A stretch of DNA of 64,000 bases from Haemophilus haemolyticus (GTDB lineage Bacteria > Pseudomonadota > Gammaproteobacteria > Enterobacterales > Pasteurellaceae), in the NCBI RefSeq assembly GCF_003351405.1, contig NZ_CP031240.1:806001-870000 (forward strand), given 5' to 3'. The notes under the pieces are model-generated. The model ran no database searches. It saw only the letters and a program-made list of their open reading frames with translations, and was not told the origin of the DNA. Positions 1-7,036 of this stretch are shown piece after piece (the stretch's first letter is position 1; the number at the start of each line of letters is the position of its first letter). The translations under genes and the position numbers were made by a program.

Positions 1-301
1 TCGACGGGGCGTTGATGCGAATCAATCCCGATGGCGTATTCAAAAAATCATTTAATGCATCGACTTCTTGGTTTATGGCTTGATAAAGTGGGAAAAGTTG
101 GTCGAAAAGCTGTTGCCCGGCTTCGGTCAGCGACACATTGCGTGTAGTGCGGTTGAACAGACGCAGGTTCAGCCGCGTTTCTAAATTTTTCATGCTATGG
201 CTCAACGCCGAAGAAGAAATCCCTAAAAGTTGCCCTGCTTTCACAAAACTCTGCGTTTGCGCCAGTGTTAAAAAATAATTCAGTTCGTTAAAGTTCTGCA
301 T
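1..301 (-). CDS. LysR-family transcriptional regulator, N-terminal part (runs off the window)
   Basis: Reading the minus strand from the ATG at 301 gives an open frame to the window edge, beginning MQNFNELNYFLTLAQTQSFV. This is the winged helix-turn-helix of a LysR regulator (helix around AGQLLGISSSALSHSMKNLE, then RLFNRTTRNVSLTEAG). The frame then enters the linker towards the effector domain, which lies outside the window. It is divergent from the quinone reductase gene at 479, with 177 bp between. LysR genes often control the gene they diverge from, so it probably regulates mdaB in response to quinone or redox stress. That role is inferred from position only. The family call is secure. Confidence 0.9.
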   Translation of the reverse strand, partial: MQNFNELNYFLTLAQTQSFVKAGQLLGISSSALSHSMKNLETRLNLRLFNRTTRNVSLTEAGQQLFDQLFPLYQAINQEVDALNDFLNTPSGLIRINAPS

Positions 302-478
302 TTTCTCTTTAAACTCTCTTTTATTAGTGAATTTAATTCATTACATAATAAAGCTAAACCCTATTTATCTCAATAAAAACAAATCATAAAATGACTGCAC
401 TTTCATGATAGTAAACAGAAGACAATATCCGTAAACATCACATCCTTTTTTTATAAATTATTTATTCTAGGAGTAAAA

Positions 479-1057
479 ATGAACATTTTATTATTAAACG
501 GTGGTAAAGAATTCGGCCATTCGCATGGTGAGTTAAACCACACGCTTCACAAAAAAGCAAAAGAAGTTTTGACCGCACTTGGACACAATGTAAAAGAAAC
601 TGTGATTGATGCTGGCTATGATGTTGAGGCAGAAATCGAAAAATTCTTGTGGATGGATGCCGTGATTTGGCAAATGCCCAGTTGGTGGATGCATGAACCT
701 TGGACAGTGAAAAAATACATAGATGAAGTATTTATCGCCGGACACGGCAAGCTTTACCACAGTGATGGCCGCCATCGTGTCAGCCCGACCGAAGGATTTG
801 GCACAGGTGGTTTGCTGCATGGCAAAAAACACATGCTTTCGCTTACGTGGAATGCTCCGATTGAAGCATTCACCCGTGAAGGCGATTTTTTTGAAGGAAA
901 AGGCGTGGATGACTTGTACATGCACTTTCATAAACTCAACGAATTCCTCGGTATGAGCCGTTTACCGACATTTATATGTAACGATGTAATTAAAAATCCA
1001 CAAATAGAACAATACTTAGCAGACTATCAAGTACACTTGAAAAAAGTGTTCGGTTAA
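479..1057 (+). CDS. mdaB: NAD(P)H:quinone oxidoreductase, MdaB type
   Basis: 192 aa, the normal length for MdaB. It has a flavodoxin-like fold that begins MNILLLNGG, contains the aromatic substrate-site segment QMPSWWMHEPW near residues 64-74, and has a glycine-rich loop GFGTGGLLHGKKH near 106-118. MdaB is a cytosolic FAD enzyme that reduces quinones by two electrons with NADPH and so avoids semiquinone radicals. The start has a good ribosome site (TAGGAG, 7-8 bases upstream). The divergent LysR gene is its likely regulator. Its stop codon overlaps the next, truncated frame. No damage is visible. Confidence 0.88.
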   Translation: MNILLLNGGKEFGHSHGELNHTLHKKAKEVLTALGHNVKETVIDAGYDVEAEIEKFLWMDAVIWQMPSWWMHEPWTVKKYIDEVFIAGHGKLYHSDGRHRVSPTEGFGTGGLLHGKKHMLSLTWNAPIEAFTREGDFFEGKGVDDLYMHFHKLNEFLGMSRLPTFICNDVIKNPQIEQYLADYQVHLKKVFG

Positions 1058-1368
1058 TGATAAAACATCAACTTGAAGCGGTGGGCTTTTGCCCACCATT
1101 TTGTCAGTCGCTAATTGGTACGAAATATGGCAAATCCGTGGCGCAAGTGATTACCCGCTGGCTGGTCGAACGCGACATCATTGTGTTAGCAAAATCCACC
1201 AAACCCGAATGCATGGCGGAAAACTTGAACATCTTTGACTTTGCCCTCAGCGATGAAGACAAAGCCGAAATTGCCAAACTGGACGGCACGTTCGCTGCCA
1301 TCGTCAATCACGATACGGTGGATAATTTGAAACGCATCTCCGCGTGGAAAATGGGTGCGCAAGTGTAG
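1057..1368 (+). pseudogene. aldo/keto reductase, C-terminal remnant
   Basis: The frame contains about 90 residues typical of the last third of a 2,5-diketo-D-gluconate reductase-type aldo/keto reductase. These are KYGKSVAQVITRWL, then the cofactor-binding strand and helix IIVLAKSTKPECMAEN, then a tail ending near residue 103. The TIM barrel with the catalytic Asp-Tyr-Lys-His residues is absent. The first roughly 14 codons after the mdaB stop do not resemble the family. I read this as a 3'-terminal fragment left by a deletion or by recombination downstream of mdaB. Whether it is translated is unknown. A full-length enzyme is excluded by the length. Confidence 0.8.
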
Positions 1369-1483
1369 CGAGAGTAGTAGAGAAAATCTAAACGACTCAA
1401 ACTGCTTTCTTGTTTTCATTTCGTTAAAAGCCCCTTTTCTGGACAACTAGAAAAGGGCTGAATCGCTTAAAGGAGTACATGAC

Positions 1484-1819
1484 ATGCAACAACTGCACAC
1501 TCTGAAAGACATCGAACAGGCCATCGCCACACACCCTTTAGTATCACTGTACATCAAAGCCCCAATCTGCGGTGTTTGTACGGTCGTGGCCGCCCAGCTT
1601 GACTCAGCTTTGGCAGTGGAAGGAAATGTGCATGCCGTAAAAGCCGATATTGCTGAAATACCCGAAATGGTCGGACGTTTCCACGTGCTGACCGCACCTG
1701 CATGGCTGCTGTTTTATCAAGGCAAGGAAGTAGAACGGATGGCCCGCTTCATCCCTCAGGCACAGATGAAGCAGACATTGGCAAAATGGACAAAAGTAGC
1801 AGAAAGCGGACATCAGTAA
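1484..1819 (+). CDS. thioredoxin-like protein with CGVC motif
   Basis: 111 aa with a thioredoxin fold. The redox pair is Cys29-Gly-Val-Cys32 (APICGVC), and the conserved cis-proline is Pro72 in LTAPAW. There is no signal peptide, so it should act in the cytosol as a thiol-disulfide exchange protein. The dipeptide between the cysteines (GV) differs from the GP of classical thioredoxin and resembles small YtpP- or YbbN-like thioredoxins. The start has an AAGGAG site about 9 bases upstream. It is followed at once by a neisserial uptake sequence and a repeat, which makes it part of the mosaic island. The exact partner is unknown. Confidence 0.82.
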   Translation: MQQLHTLKDIEQAIATHPLVSLYIKAPICGVCTVVAAQLDSALAVEGNVHAVKADIAEIPEMVGRFHVLTAPAWLLFYQGKEVERMARFIPQAQMKQTLAKWTKVAESGHQ

Positions 1820-1834
1820 CCGGTCTATCAATGT

Positions 1835-1844
1835 TTCAGACGGC
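1835..1844 (-). repeat. neisserial DNA uptake sequence (10-mer core)
   Basis: TTCAGACGGC on the plus strand is the exact complement of GCCGTCTGAA, the core DNA uptake sequence of Neisseria. It lies just after the thioredoxin-like gene and is foreign to Haemophilus, whose uptake signal is AAGTGCGGT. Confidence 0.85.
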
Positions 1845-1864
1845 TGTGGTCTTGATAATGATGC

Positions 1865-1920
1865 AAGTGGTCAAGTTTTTAAGATGATTTGCAAAACACT
1901 TAAAAATTTGACCGCTCTTT
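1865..1920. repeat. island repeat with degenerate Haemophilus uptake-signal dyad, copy 1
   Basis: Starts AAGTGGTCAAGTTTTT and ends TTAAAAATTTGACCGCTCTT. The two ends are imperfect inverted copies of the Haemophilus uptake signal, enclosing a core GATTTGCAAAACACTTAAAA. The same layout recurs at 2359, 4403 and, in part, at 8150. Inverted uptake signals commonly serve as terminators in Haemophilus. This copy could end transcription of the thioredoxin-like gene. Confidence 0.75.
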
Positions 1921-1929
1921 ATTACGAAA

Positions 1930-1941
1930 AGGTCGTCTGAA
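1930..1941 (+). repeat. neisserial DNA uptake sequence, AGGTCGTCTGAA dialect
   Basis: A 12-mer, AGGTCGTCTGAA, that matches the uptake-sequence variant described for the Neisseria mucosa group rather than the meningococcal form. It directly follows the Haemophilus-type repeat ending at 1920. Confidence 0.75.
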
Positions 1942-2022
1942 ACGGCTTGCAGACTGAGATGATTATTAATGAAACGCTGTGATTTGTACGCTAAAACCAT
2001 CTTCTGAAAATTCCCTTTGATT

Positions 2023-2352
2023 ATTACCGGTGGCTTCCGTTCACAAAGCGCCATGGAAGATGCCTTATCCAGCGGCCATTTGGATTTGGTCGGTGTCGCT
2101 CGTCCGTTTGCTTTGGTGTCCGATTGGGCAAACTAAATGCAAAACGGCACTTACCAAATCGACCGCATCCAAACAGGCGTGGCGTTGGTTGATAAAAAAG
2201 CGGGCGCGATGCTGGAAATGAATTGGTATATGACGCAAATGGACTTGATTGGGCAAGGCAAGCAGCCCAATCCTAAATTGTCGGCGTGGAAAGTATTGCT
2301 GAAAACCTTGTGGGAAAACGGCAAAGCAGGTTTAAGTACTGGCAGATCTTGA
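2023..2352 (+). pseudogene. NADH:flavin oxidoreductase (old yellow enzyme family), 3' remnant with in-frame stop
   Basis: In one frame the DNA reads ITGGFRSQSAMEDALSSGHL, then DLVGVARPFALVSDWAN, then TAA at 2134-2136. It continues in the same frame from MQNGTYQIDRIQTG to a stop at 2350-2352. TGGFRS and VGVARPFA are the phosphate-binding and last barrel-strand motifs of old-yellow-enzyme type flavin reductases. The N-terminal two thirds of the barrel is missing and the remaining part is cut by a nonsense codon. This is a dead 3' fragment flanked by uptake sequences and repeats, probably imported. Confidence 0.78.
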
Positions 2353-2358
2353 TAGGGT

Positions 2359-2415
2359 AAGCGGTCTAATTGTGAATTGAATTTGTAAAAACATCTAAAA
2401 ATCTGACCGTACTTT
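2359..2415. repeat. island repeat with degenerate uptake-signal dyad, copy 2
   Basis: Starts AAGCGGTCTAATTG and ends CTAAAAATCTGACCGTACTT, with the core AATTTGTAAAAACATCTAAA. This is a diverged copy of the 1865 and 4403 repeats, placed after the flavin oxidoreductase remnant and before the convergent GlxA-type gene. Confidence 0.65.
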
Positions 2416-2428
2416 AAAATCAAAAGAT

Positions 2429-3382
2429 CTAAATATCCTCAATTTGAAACTGCTTACGCCAGCGATTCGGTGAAATCTTATGTTTCTTCAAGAAGTGCTG
2501 ACGCAAGGCGGTATCGCTATGAAATCCACTTTGTTCTGCAATGTCAGTAATAGATAAATCTGTGCTTTCCAAAAGCTCTCTTGCTCGCTGTAGCCTTGCT
2601 TCAATTAACCATTGATTTAATGACATTCCGGTTGCTTTGCGAAAATGTCGGGTGAAAGTGCTACGGCTCATTGACAAACGTTTGGCAAGACTATCAGTCG
2701 AATGAAGTGCGGTCAGATTTTCATTTAAATAAGCAAGCAACACATTGATATTATGATTAGGTGTGGAACGAGAAATAGGGCGTTCGATAAATTGTGCTTG
2801 TCCTCCTTCACGATGAGGGGGGATAACCAGTATTCGGGCAATATGATTGGCAATTTTCACACCATATAATTTACGGACAATAGAAAGGCAACAATCCATG
2901 GAAGCTGCCGTTCCTGCAGAGGTAATCAGTCGATCTTGTTCTAAATAAATAGGATTTAAATCCCATTTCACCTGCGGAAAGCGACTAGTAAAATCACTAT
3001 CTCCTAGCCAATGTGTGGTTGCTTTTTTGCCGTTAAGTAAACCACTGCACGCTAACACATAGGCACCATAACATAAACCCACCACTGTCGCACCACGTTG
3101 ATATGCTTGCCGTAACGCCGTTAATAAAGCCTCACTAGGCATCACTTGAGTATCATGCCATCCAGTCATCACAACAATATCGGCATTCTCTAACCATTCT
3201 AAACCACCATCTAAATGTATGTGAAATAGCGAGTTTGTCAGGTTGTCCGAATCGCTAACGATTTTACAGTCAAATAACGGCTTGCCGTTTAAATCCGACA
3301 TAGAAAAAACGGAATATGCCATCGCAAAATGAATGGGCATCATTTGTTCATACACAATCAAAGCAACTGTGGGTTTATTCAT
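2429..3382 (-). CDS. GlxA-family transcriptional regulator (DJ-1/PfpI domain plus AraC-type HTH)
   Basis: I place the start at the ATG at 3382 (MNKPTVALIVYEQ), which has an AGGAGA site 6-8 bases upstream, rather than at the longer frame reaching 3496. That gives 317 aa. Residues 1 to about 185 form a DJ-1/PfpI amidotransferase-like fold with the nucleophile-elbow segment VGLCYGAYVLA. Residues from about 215 onwards are a double helix-turn-helix AraC domain (LAKRLSMSRSTFTRHFRKAT, then ITDIAEQSGFHSDTALRQHF). Such proteins are cytosolic activators whose ligands are mostly unknown. It is divergent from the metallo-hydrolase gene at 3526, its most likely target. A Haemophilus uptake signal lies inside the gene at 2704-2712. 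Confidence 0.88.
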   Translation of the reverse strand: MNKPTVALIVYEQMMPIHFAMAYSVFSMSDLNGKPLFDCKIVSDSDNLTNSLFHIHLDGGLEWLENADIVVMTGWHDTQVMPSEALLTALRQAYQRGATVVGLCYGAYVLACSGLLNGKKATTHWLGDSDFTSRFPQVKWDLNPIYLEQDRLITSAGTAASMDCCLSIVRKLYGVKIANHIARILVIPPHREGGQAQFIERPISRSTPNHNINVLLAYLNENLTALHSTDSLAKRLSMSRSTFTRHFRKATGMSLNQWLIEARLQRARELLESTDLSITDIAEQSGFHSDTALRQHFLKKHKISPNRWRKQFQIEDI

Positions 3383-3525
3383 TTTATTTCTCCTACTTTG
3401 ATATGAGCATAGCACAAAAATGACCTGATTATTACGTTTATTGATTTTTTGTCTATTTTTGCGCAATTTTGTTCTCACTATAATATGTTTATTCATTCAA
3501 TAACGTATATAGAAAGGGAAAAACA

Positions 3526-4398
3526 ATGAACTTAAAAACCTTAATTACCACTACAGCATTGGCTATTAGCGCAAATACTTTCGCTGTAGATCTTGCCTCT
3601 AAAAACACTGATAGCTACCAACATATCCGCAATGCTACTGGTCGTCTGAACTACGCAGGGAAAACTTTTTTAATTGATCCTATGCTTGCAGAAAAAGGAC
3701 GTTATGCAGGTTTTGAAGGGACATTAAATAGCCATTTGCGTAATCCACTTGTGGAATTGCCTATGAAAGCAGAAGATACTTTCAAAGACGTTGATGCCAT
3801 TATTTTGACTCATACACATGAAGATCATTGGGATGAGGTTGCACAAAAAATTTTACCTAAATTCATCAAAATTTTTGTGCAACATGAACGGGATGGCAAC
3901 CTACTCAAAGCGCAAGGTTTTACTAATATAACCAGTTTATCGTTGGAAAAATCGGTGGAGTTTGAAGGTATTATTTTAAATAAAACCGGCGGTTCTCACG
4001 GCACAACGGAAATGTACGCTGTACCACAATTAGCTGAGATTTTAGATGAGGCGATGGGCGTAACATTCCAAGCGAAAGACCATCCAACTGTTTACTTGGT
4101 TGGTGACACAATTTGGACTGCTGAAGTAAACAAAGCCATTAATCGTTATAAACCTGATGTAATGATTATGAACACTGGTGATGCGCGTACCTTAGCTTTT
4201 CCGAATGACGGCATTATTATGGGGTTACAAGATGTTGCTCATGCTCGTAATATGCTACCGAATACAAAACTTATCACAGTGCACATGGATGCGGTAAACC
4301 ATATGTCCGTTTACCGTAAGGATTTACGCCAATTTGTCCAAGCAAACAAGCTTGAAAATGTAGCAATTCCAGAAGATGGTGAAACAGTGAAGTTTTAA
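3526..4398 (+). CDS. exported metallo-beta-lactamase-fold hydrolase
   Basis: 290 aa. The N-terminus MNLKTLITTTALAISANTFA followed by VDLA is a classical signal peptide cut after Ala20, so the protein is periplasmic. The metal-binding motif HxHxDH is visible as THTHEDHWDE near residues 98-107. Further metal ligands are likely in GGSHGTTEMY, VGDTIWTAE and VHMDAVNHMS. It belongs to the UlaG-like branch of the metallo-beta-lactamase superfamily. The substrate cannot be told from sequence, and nothing indicates antibiotic hydrolysis. Transcription is divergent from the GlxA-type regulator, across 143 bp. It ends at a repeat and a terminator that contains a neisserial uptake sequence. Confidence 0.85.
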   Translation: MNLKTLITTTALAISANTFAVDLASKNTDSYQHIRNATGRLNYAGKTFLIDPMLAEKGRYAGFEGTLNSHLRNPLVELPMKAEDTFKDVDAIILTHTHEDHWDEVAQKILPKFIKIFVQHERDGNLLKAQGFTNITSLSLEKSVEFEGIILNKTGGSHGTTEMYAVPQLAEILDEAMGVTFQAKDHPTVYLVGDTIWTAEVNKAINRYKPDVMIMNTGDARTLAFPNDGIIMGLQDVAHARNMLPNTKLITVHMDAVNHMSVYRKDLRQFVQANKLENVAIPEDGETVKF

Positions 4399-4402
4399 AA
4401 AC

Positions 4403-4459
4403 AAGCGGTCAAGTTTTGATGGAGATTTGCAAAACACCTAAAAATTTGACCGCACTTTG
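4403..4459. repeat. island repeat with uptake-signal dyad, copy 3
   Basis: Begins AAGCGGTCAAGTTTTGATG and ends with the exact Haemophilus uptake signal in ATTTGACCGCACTT. The core GATTTGCAAAACACCTAAAA is nearly identical to copy 1 at 1865. It follows the metallo-hydrolase stop codon by 4 bases. Confidence 0.78.
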
Positions 4460-4464
4460 TTATA

Positions 4465-4495
4465 AAAAAGCCGTCTGAAGTTTCAGATGGCTTTT
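4465..4495 (+). terminator. Rho-independent terminator built on a neisserial uptake sequence
   Basis: The stem AAAGCCGTCTGAA (4467-4479) pairs with TTCAGATGGCTTT (4482-4494) around a 2-base loop, with A- and T-rich flanks, so it can work in both directions. The left arm contains the exact neisserial 10-mer GCCGTCTGAA at 4470-4479. Inverted uptake sequences as terminators are typical of Neisseria. Confidence 0.85.
4470..4479 (+). repeat. neisserial DNA uptake sequence (10-mer core)
   Basis: Exact GCCGTCTGAA in the left arm of the terminator at 4465-4495. It lies 16 bases from an exact Haemophilus uptake signal in the preceding repeat. Confidence 0.88.
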
Positions 4496-4526
4496 ATTTC
4501 GAAATTACTTATTATGCTAATTTTTA

Positions 4527-4957
4527 TTACAAATCAAACGATTGAATAACATTCACATGTAAGCGTACATCGACATTGCCACGAGTAGCGTTAGAGTAAG
4601 GGCAAACTTCATGAGCACGAGTAATCAATTTGCGCGCCTCATCTTCAGTCAAACCTGCTACGGTAATCGTGATATCTAAATCTAAGCCAAATGCACCATC
4701 GGCTTTTTGACCGATACCTACACCGACAGTAGTGGAAGATTTCGTCGGTTTCAAGCCGAGTGTCGGTGCTACATGGTTCATCGTGCTATCAAAGCAGGCG
4801 TGTAACCCATAGCGAAAAGCTGCTCGAGGTTTGTACCGTGCTTACCGCTTTCGTTTTGGAATGAAACCAAATCAAAGCCAATTGAACCGTCGTCTACTTG
4901 GGTACGACCATCACGTCCGCCGGTTGCTGTTGCTGATGTTTTGTAGAAAATTTTCAT
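4527..4957 (-). pseudogene. ohr: organic hydroperoxide resistance protein Ohr, frameshifted
   Basis: From the ATG at 4957 (RBS GAGG) the frame reads MKIFYKTSATATGGRDGRTQ and runs to about residue 55 (LFAMGYT). It then shifts and stops early. In the next frame the protein continues as ACFDSTMNHVAPTLGLKPTK and so on to the stop at 4527, including VCPYSNATRGNVDV. One base is missing near 4800-4803. Both Ohr cysteines are present, ACF and CPYS, but in different frames from the start. Ohr is a small cytosolic OsmC-family peroxidase that reduces organic hydroperoxides. The gene diverges from an araC fragment at 5088. Unless this is a sequencing error or slippage occurs, it is inactive. Confidence 0.88.
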
Positions 4958-5087
4958 AATGTTTTCCTCATTTAATGTTAGTTAATATGTTTTGGCGTAC
5001 CGCCGTTGAAAGTGAGTTTATTATATTGAACGGCAATATGAAGTGTTATATGATTTATCCAAATTACTTGCCTATTCCTACAAAATT

Positions 5088-5299
5088 ATGTTCTCAAATG
5101 AAACGATAGAACGCTTATTAAAAGTTATTCCACATAACGAATTCTATTCATCACAGATTAAAGGCTTATTTCTTCGCCATTCAGATCAACCATTTTGTTA
5201 CAAAGGTATTATTCAAGAGCCGAGCATTTGCATCGTGTTAAGCGTAGAACGTGAAGTGCAGCTAGGCGAACAATGCTACCGATTTGATAATCAACATTC
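5088..5299 (+). pseudogene. AraC-family regulator, 5' fragment (duplicate of the gene at 7267)
   Basis: The ATG at 5088 opens MFSNETIERLLKVIPHNEFY and follows the intact paralogue at 7267 for about 70 codons, to RFDNQHS. There the homology stops at 5299 and the next codon belongs to a Neisseria-like ABC ATPase in another frame. The open frame runs a few more codons and ends at 5339. Only part of the sensory domain remains and the DNA-binding domain is gone. The upstream intergenic DNA towards ohr is also shared with the second copy and looks better conserved than the coding part. Confidence 0.88.
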
Positions 5300-5892
5300 G
5301 GGCCGAGCGGCTGTGGCAAGACGACGGTTTTGCGTTTGATTGCGGGCTTGGAAACGCCGAAATCGGGCACGATACGCAATACTTTCCGCAAAACGGGTTT
5401 TCTGTTTCAGGAAAACCGCCTGCCGGAAAACTTGACCACGATGCAGAATATCGCTATTTTTATGGACAAACCCGATGAAGGCGAAATCATCGCGCTGGCG
5501 GCGAAAGTCGGGCTGACTGCGGGCGATTTGAACAAATATCCGACCGAATTGTCCGGCAGCATGGCGAAACGGGTAGCATTTTTGCGCCTGCTGCTGTGCG
5601 GCTGCGACCTTGCCTTGCTGGACGAGCCGTTCGTCGGTTTGGACCGCGATTTGCGCGATATTTTGGTCGCCATGCTGGTGGAAAAATCGAGCGGCAGGGC
5701 ATGGCGTGTATGCTGGTAACGCACGACCGCTTCGAAGCCGCATGCCTGAGCCATGAAATAATGCTGCTTTCCACTAAGGGCATGAACGTGCAAAACGTGA
5801 TTACCCTACCTACGCCGCTGTCCGAACGCGATTCGGCTTTTGAAGAAGCCGTGGTGGCAAGAGAGTTTCAGGGGATTCATTATTATGAGTGA
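5300..5892 (+). pseudogene. ABC transporter ATP-binding protein, Neisseria-like, truncated and frameshifted
   Basis: The frame begins abruptly at the Walker A motif (GPSGCGKTT, 5300 on), without the 35 or so residues that normally precede it. It then shows a Q-loop (FLFQENRLPENLT), a signature LSGSM (usually LSGGM or LSGGQ) and Walker B with D-loop (LALLDEPFVGLD). Near 5685-5690 the frame shifts. The switch-region text MLVTHDRFEAACLSHEIMLL continues in another frame to the TGA at 5890-5892. It resembles ATPases of nitrate, sulfonate or taurine-type importers. Base composition is clearly GC-richer than the surrounding DNA. It is a non-functional imported fragment. Confidence 0.86.
5821..5886 (+). 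repeat. direct repeat unit 1: 3' end of the ABC ATPase gene
   Basis: The segment starting TCCGAACGCGATTCGG and ending GGGGATTCATTATTATG is repeated in diverged form at 6132-6192. The two units flank the inverted-repeat element, so either the element inserted with a partial duplication or two homologous fragments were joined. Confidence 0.75.
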
Positions 5893-5930
5893 TAGGAATT
5901 TAAATTTCTGACAAACCTTGCGGTTCGTTG

Positions 5931-6083
5931 CCCTCTCCCTACCCCTCTCCCACGGGGAAAGGGGATCAGGTTTCTCAAAATCAGAGAACCGTAGAATTGG
6001 GAATCAGATGTCAGGTAAACCTGAAAATGTTCAGGCTCGACAGCCCAATTCCCTCTCCCAGTGGGAGAGGGCTAGGGAGAGGG
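5931..6083. repeat. inverted-repeat element with CCCTCTCCC ends (MITE-like)
   Basis: The left end CCCTCTCCCTACCCCTCTCC (5931 on) and the right end GGGAGAGGGCTAGGGAGAGG (6063 on) form a 21-bp inverted repeat with one mismatch, enclosing about 110 bp. A second small palindrome, CCTCTCCCAGTGGGAGAGG, overlaps the right arm. Similar CCCTCTCCC elements are known as interspersed palindromic repeats in several proteobacteria. A 91-codon open frame across it (5918-6193) has no protein features. The whole 5893-6189 stretch holds only this element and its flanking direct repeats. Confidence 0.7.
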
Positions 6084-6131
6084 TAAGCAAGCCGCAGGCT
6101 TGCCTCTTTAGCGAAAGATACGAATCTGTTA

Positions 6132-6192
6132 TCCGAACGCGATTCGGTTTTTGGAAAAGCCGTGGTGCTAAGGGGGCAGGGGATTCATTATG
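6132..6192 (+). repeat. direct repeat unit 2: diverged 3' end of the ABC ATPase gene
   Basis: Begins TCCGAACGCGATTCGG, as at 5821, and ends GGGGATTCATTATG. It has several substitutions and a small deletion, and the reading frame is not kept. It abuts the start of the CadD-type gene and may supply its upstream region. Confidence 0.72.
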
Positions 6193-6201
6193 AGGTGCTT
6201 T

Positions 6202-6816
6202 ATGTTTTCGACTGTGATTACTGCTGCTGTTTTATATATTGCTACAGCAGTAGATTTGTTGGTAATACTATTAATATTTTTTGCTAGAGCAAATACTAGA
6301 AAAGAATATCGAGATATTTATATCGGACAATATTTAGGTTCTGTAATTTTAATATTAGTTAGTTTATTTCTAGCTTTTGTTTTGAATTATGTTCCGGAAA
6401 AATGGGTGTTGGGTTTATTAGGTTTAATACCGATTTACTTAGGTATTAAAGTTGCTATTTACGACGATTGTGAGGGCGAAAAAAGAGCTAAAAAAGAATT
6501 GGATGAAAAAGGGTTGTCAAAATTAGTCGGTATTGTTGCTTTGGTTACAGTTGCTAGTTGTGGTGCAGATAATATTGGACTTTTTGTTCCTTACTTTGTG
6601 ACTTTAGATCTTGTCGACTTATTAGTTACTCTTCTTGTATTTTTAATATTGATTTTTGTTTTAGTATATACAGCACAAAGATTGGCTAATATTTCAGGTG
6701 TTGGTGAAATTGTAGAGAAGTTTAGTCGTTGGATAATGGCTGTTATTTATATTGGTTTAGGGTTATTTATTATTATTGAAAATAATACAATTCAAACAAT
6801 AATATCAATAATATGA
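6202..6816 (+). CDS. cadD: CadD-family cadmium resistance transporter
   Basis: 204 aa from the ATG at 6202, which I prefer to 6190 because GAGG lies about 7 bases upstream of it. Five or six hydrophobic segments are visible: about 1-25, 37-60, 66-85, 110-130, 135-160 and 177-195. A charged loop (DDCEGEKRAKKELDEKG) splits the two halves. The ending IYIGLGLFIIIENNTIQTI is characteristic of CadD, an inner-membrane Cd2+ efflux protein best known from staphylococci and lactobacilli. Codons are strikingly AT-rich (ATA, TTA, TTT), unlike the GC-rich Neisseria fragments on either side, so it arrived from another donor. No cadC/cadX regulator is beside it. The specificity is inferred from the family. 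Confidence 0.83.
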   Translation: MFSTVITAAVLYIATAVDLLVILLIFFARANTRKEYRDIYIGQYLGSVILILVSLFLAFVLNYVPEKWVLGLLGLIPIYLGIKVAIYDDCEGEKRAKKELDEKGLSKLVGIVALVTVASCGADNIGLFVPYFVTLDLVDLLVTLLVFLILIFVLVYTAQRLANISGVGEIVEKFSRWIMAVIYIGLGLFIIIENNTIQTIISII

Positions 6817-6936
6817 ATGATACGGGCATTTGAGTATCTGACAAACCTTCGGCTTGCTTCTTCAATACAAGATACAACCCTGTCCGTCCAATAAATCCAT
6901 ATCTGAAAGCATCTTCATGCAGAATTAAGCCAAACC

Positions 6937-7036
6937 ATGAATAAGTTTTTCACCCACCCCATGCGGCCGTTTTTCGTCGGTGCTTGCCATACTCGGCGCG
7001 TTGGTGTTTTTCATCAGCTCCGGTGCCGTCATTTTG
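6937..7036 (+). pseudogene. NnrS-family protein, 5' fragment, frameshifted
   Basis: Starts MNKFFTHPMRPFFVGA at 6937. After a one-base shift the neighbouring frame gives LAILGALVFFISSGAVIL, which is the first transmembrane segment of NnrS proteins as found in Neisseria. NnrS is a haem- and copper-containing membrane protein linked to nitric oxide stress. Only about 33 codons remain before the sequence switches near 7030-7037 to ohr on the other strand, with ATTTTG shared at the junction. Confidence 0.72.

Noticed and set aside
3526..4398. Beta-lactam resistance enzyme
   Set aside because: The HxHxDH motif is shared by the whole metallo-hydrolase superfamily. The rest resembles UlaG-like proteins rather than class B beta-lactamases.
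5918..6193. A 91-codon open frame across the CCCTCTCCC element
   Set aside because: It is a translation of a palindromic repeat and duplicated ATPase-end DNA. It has a biased, low-complexity product and no family signal.
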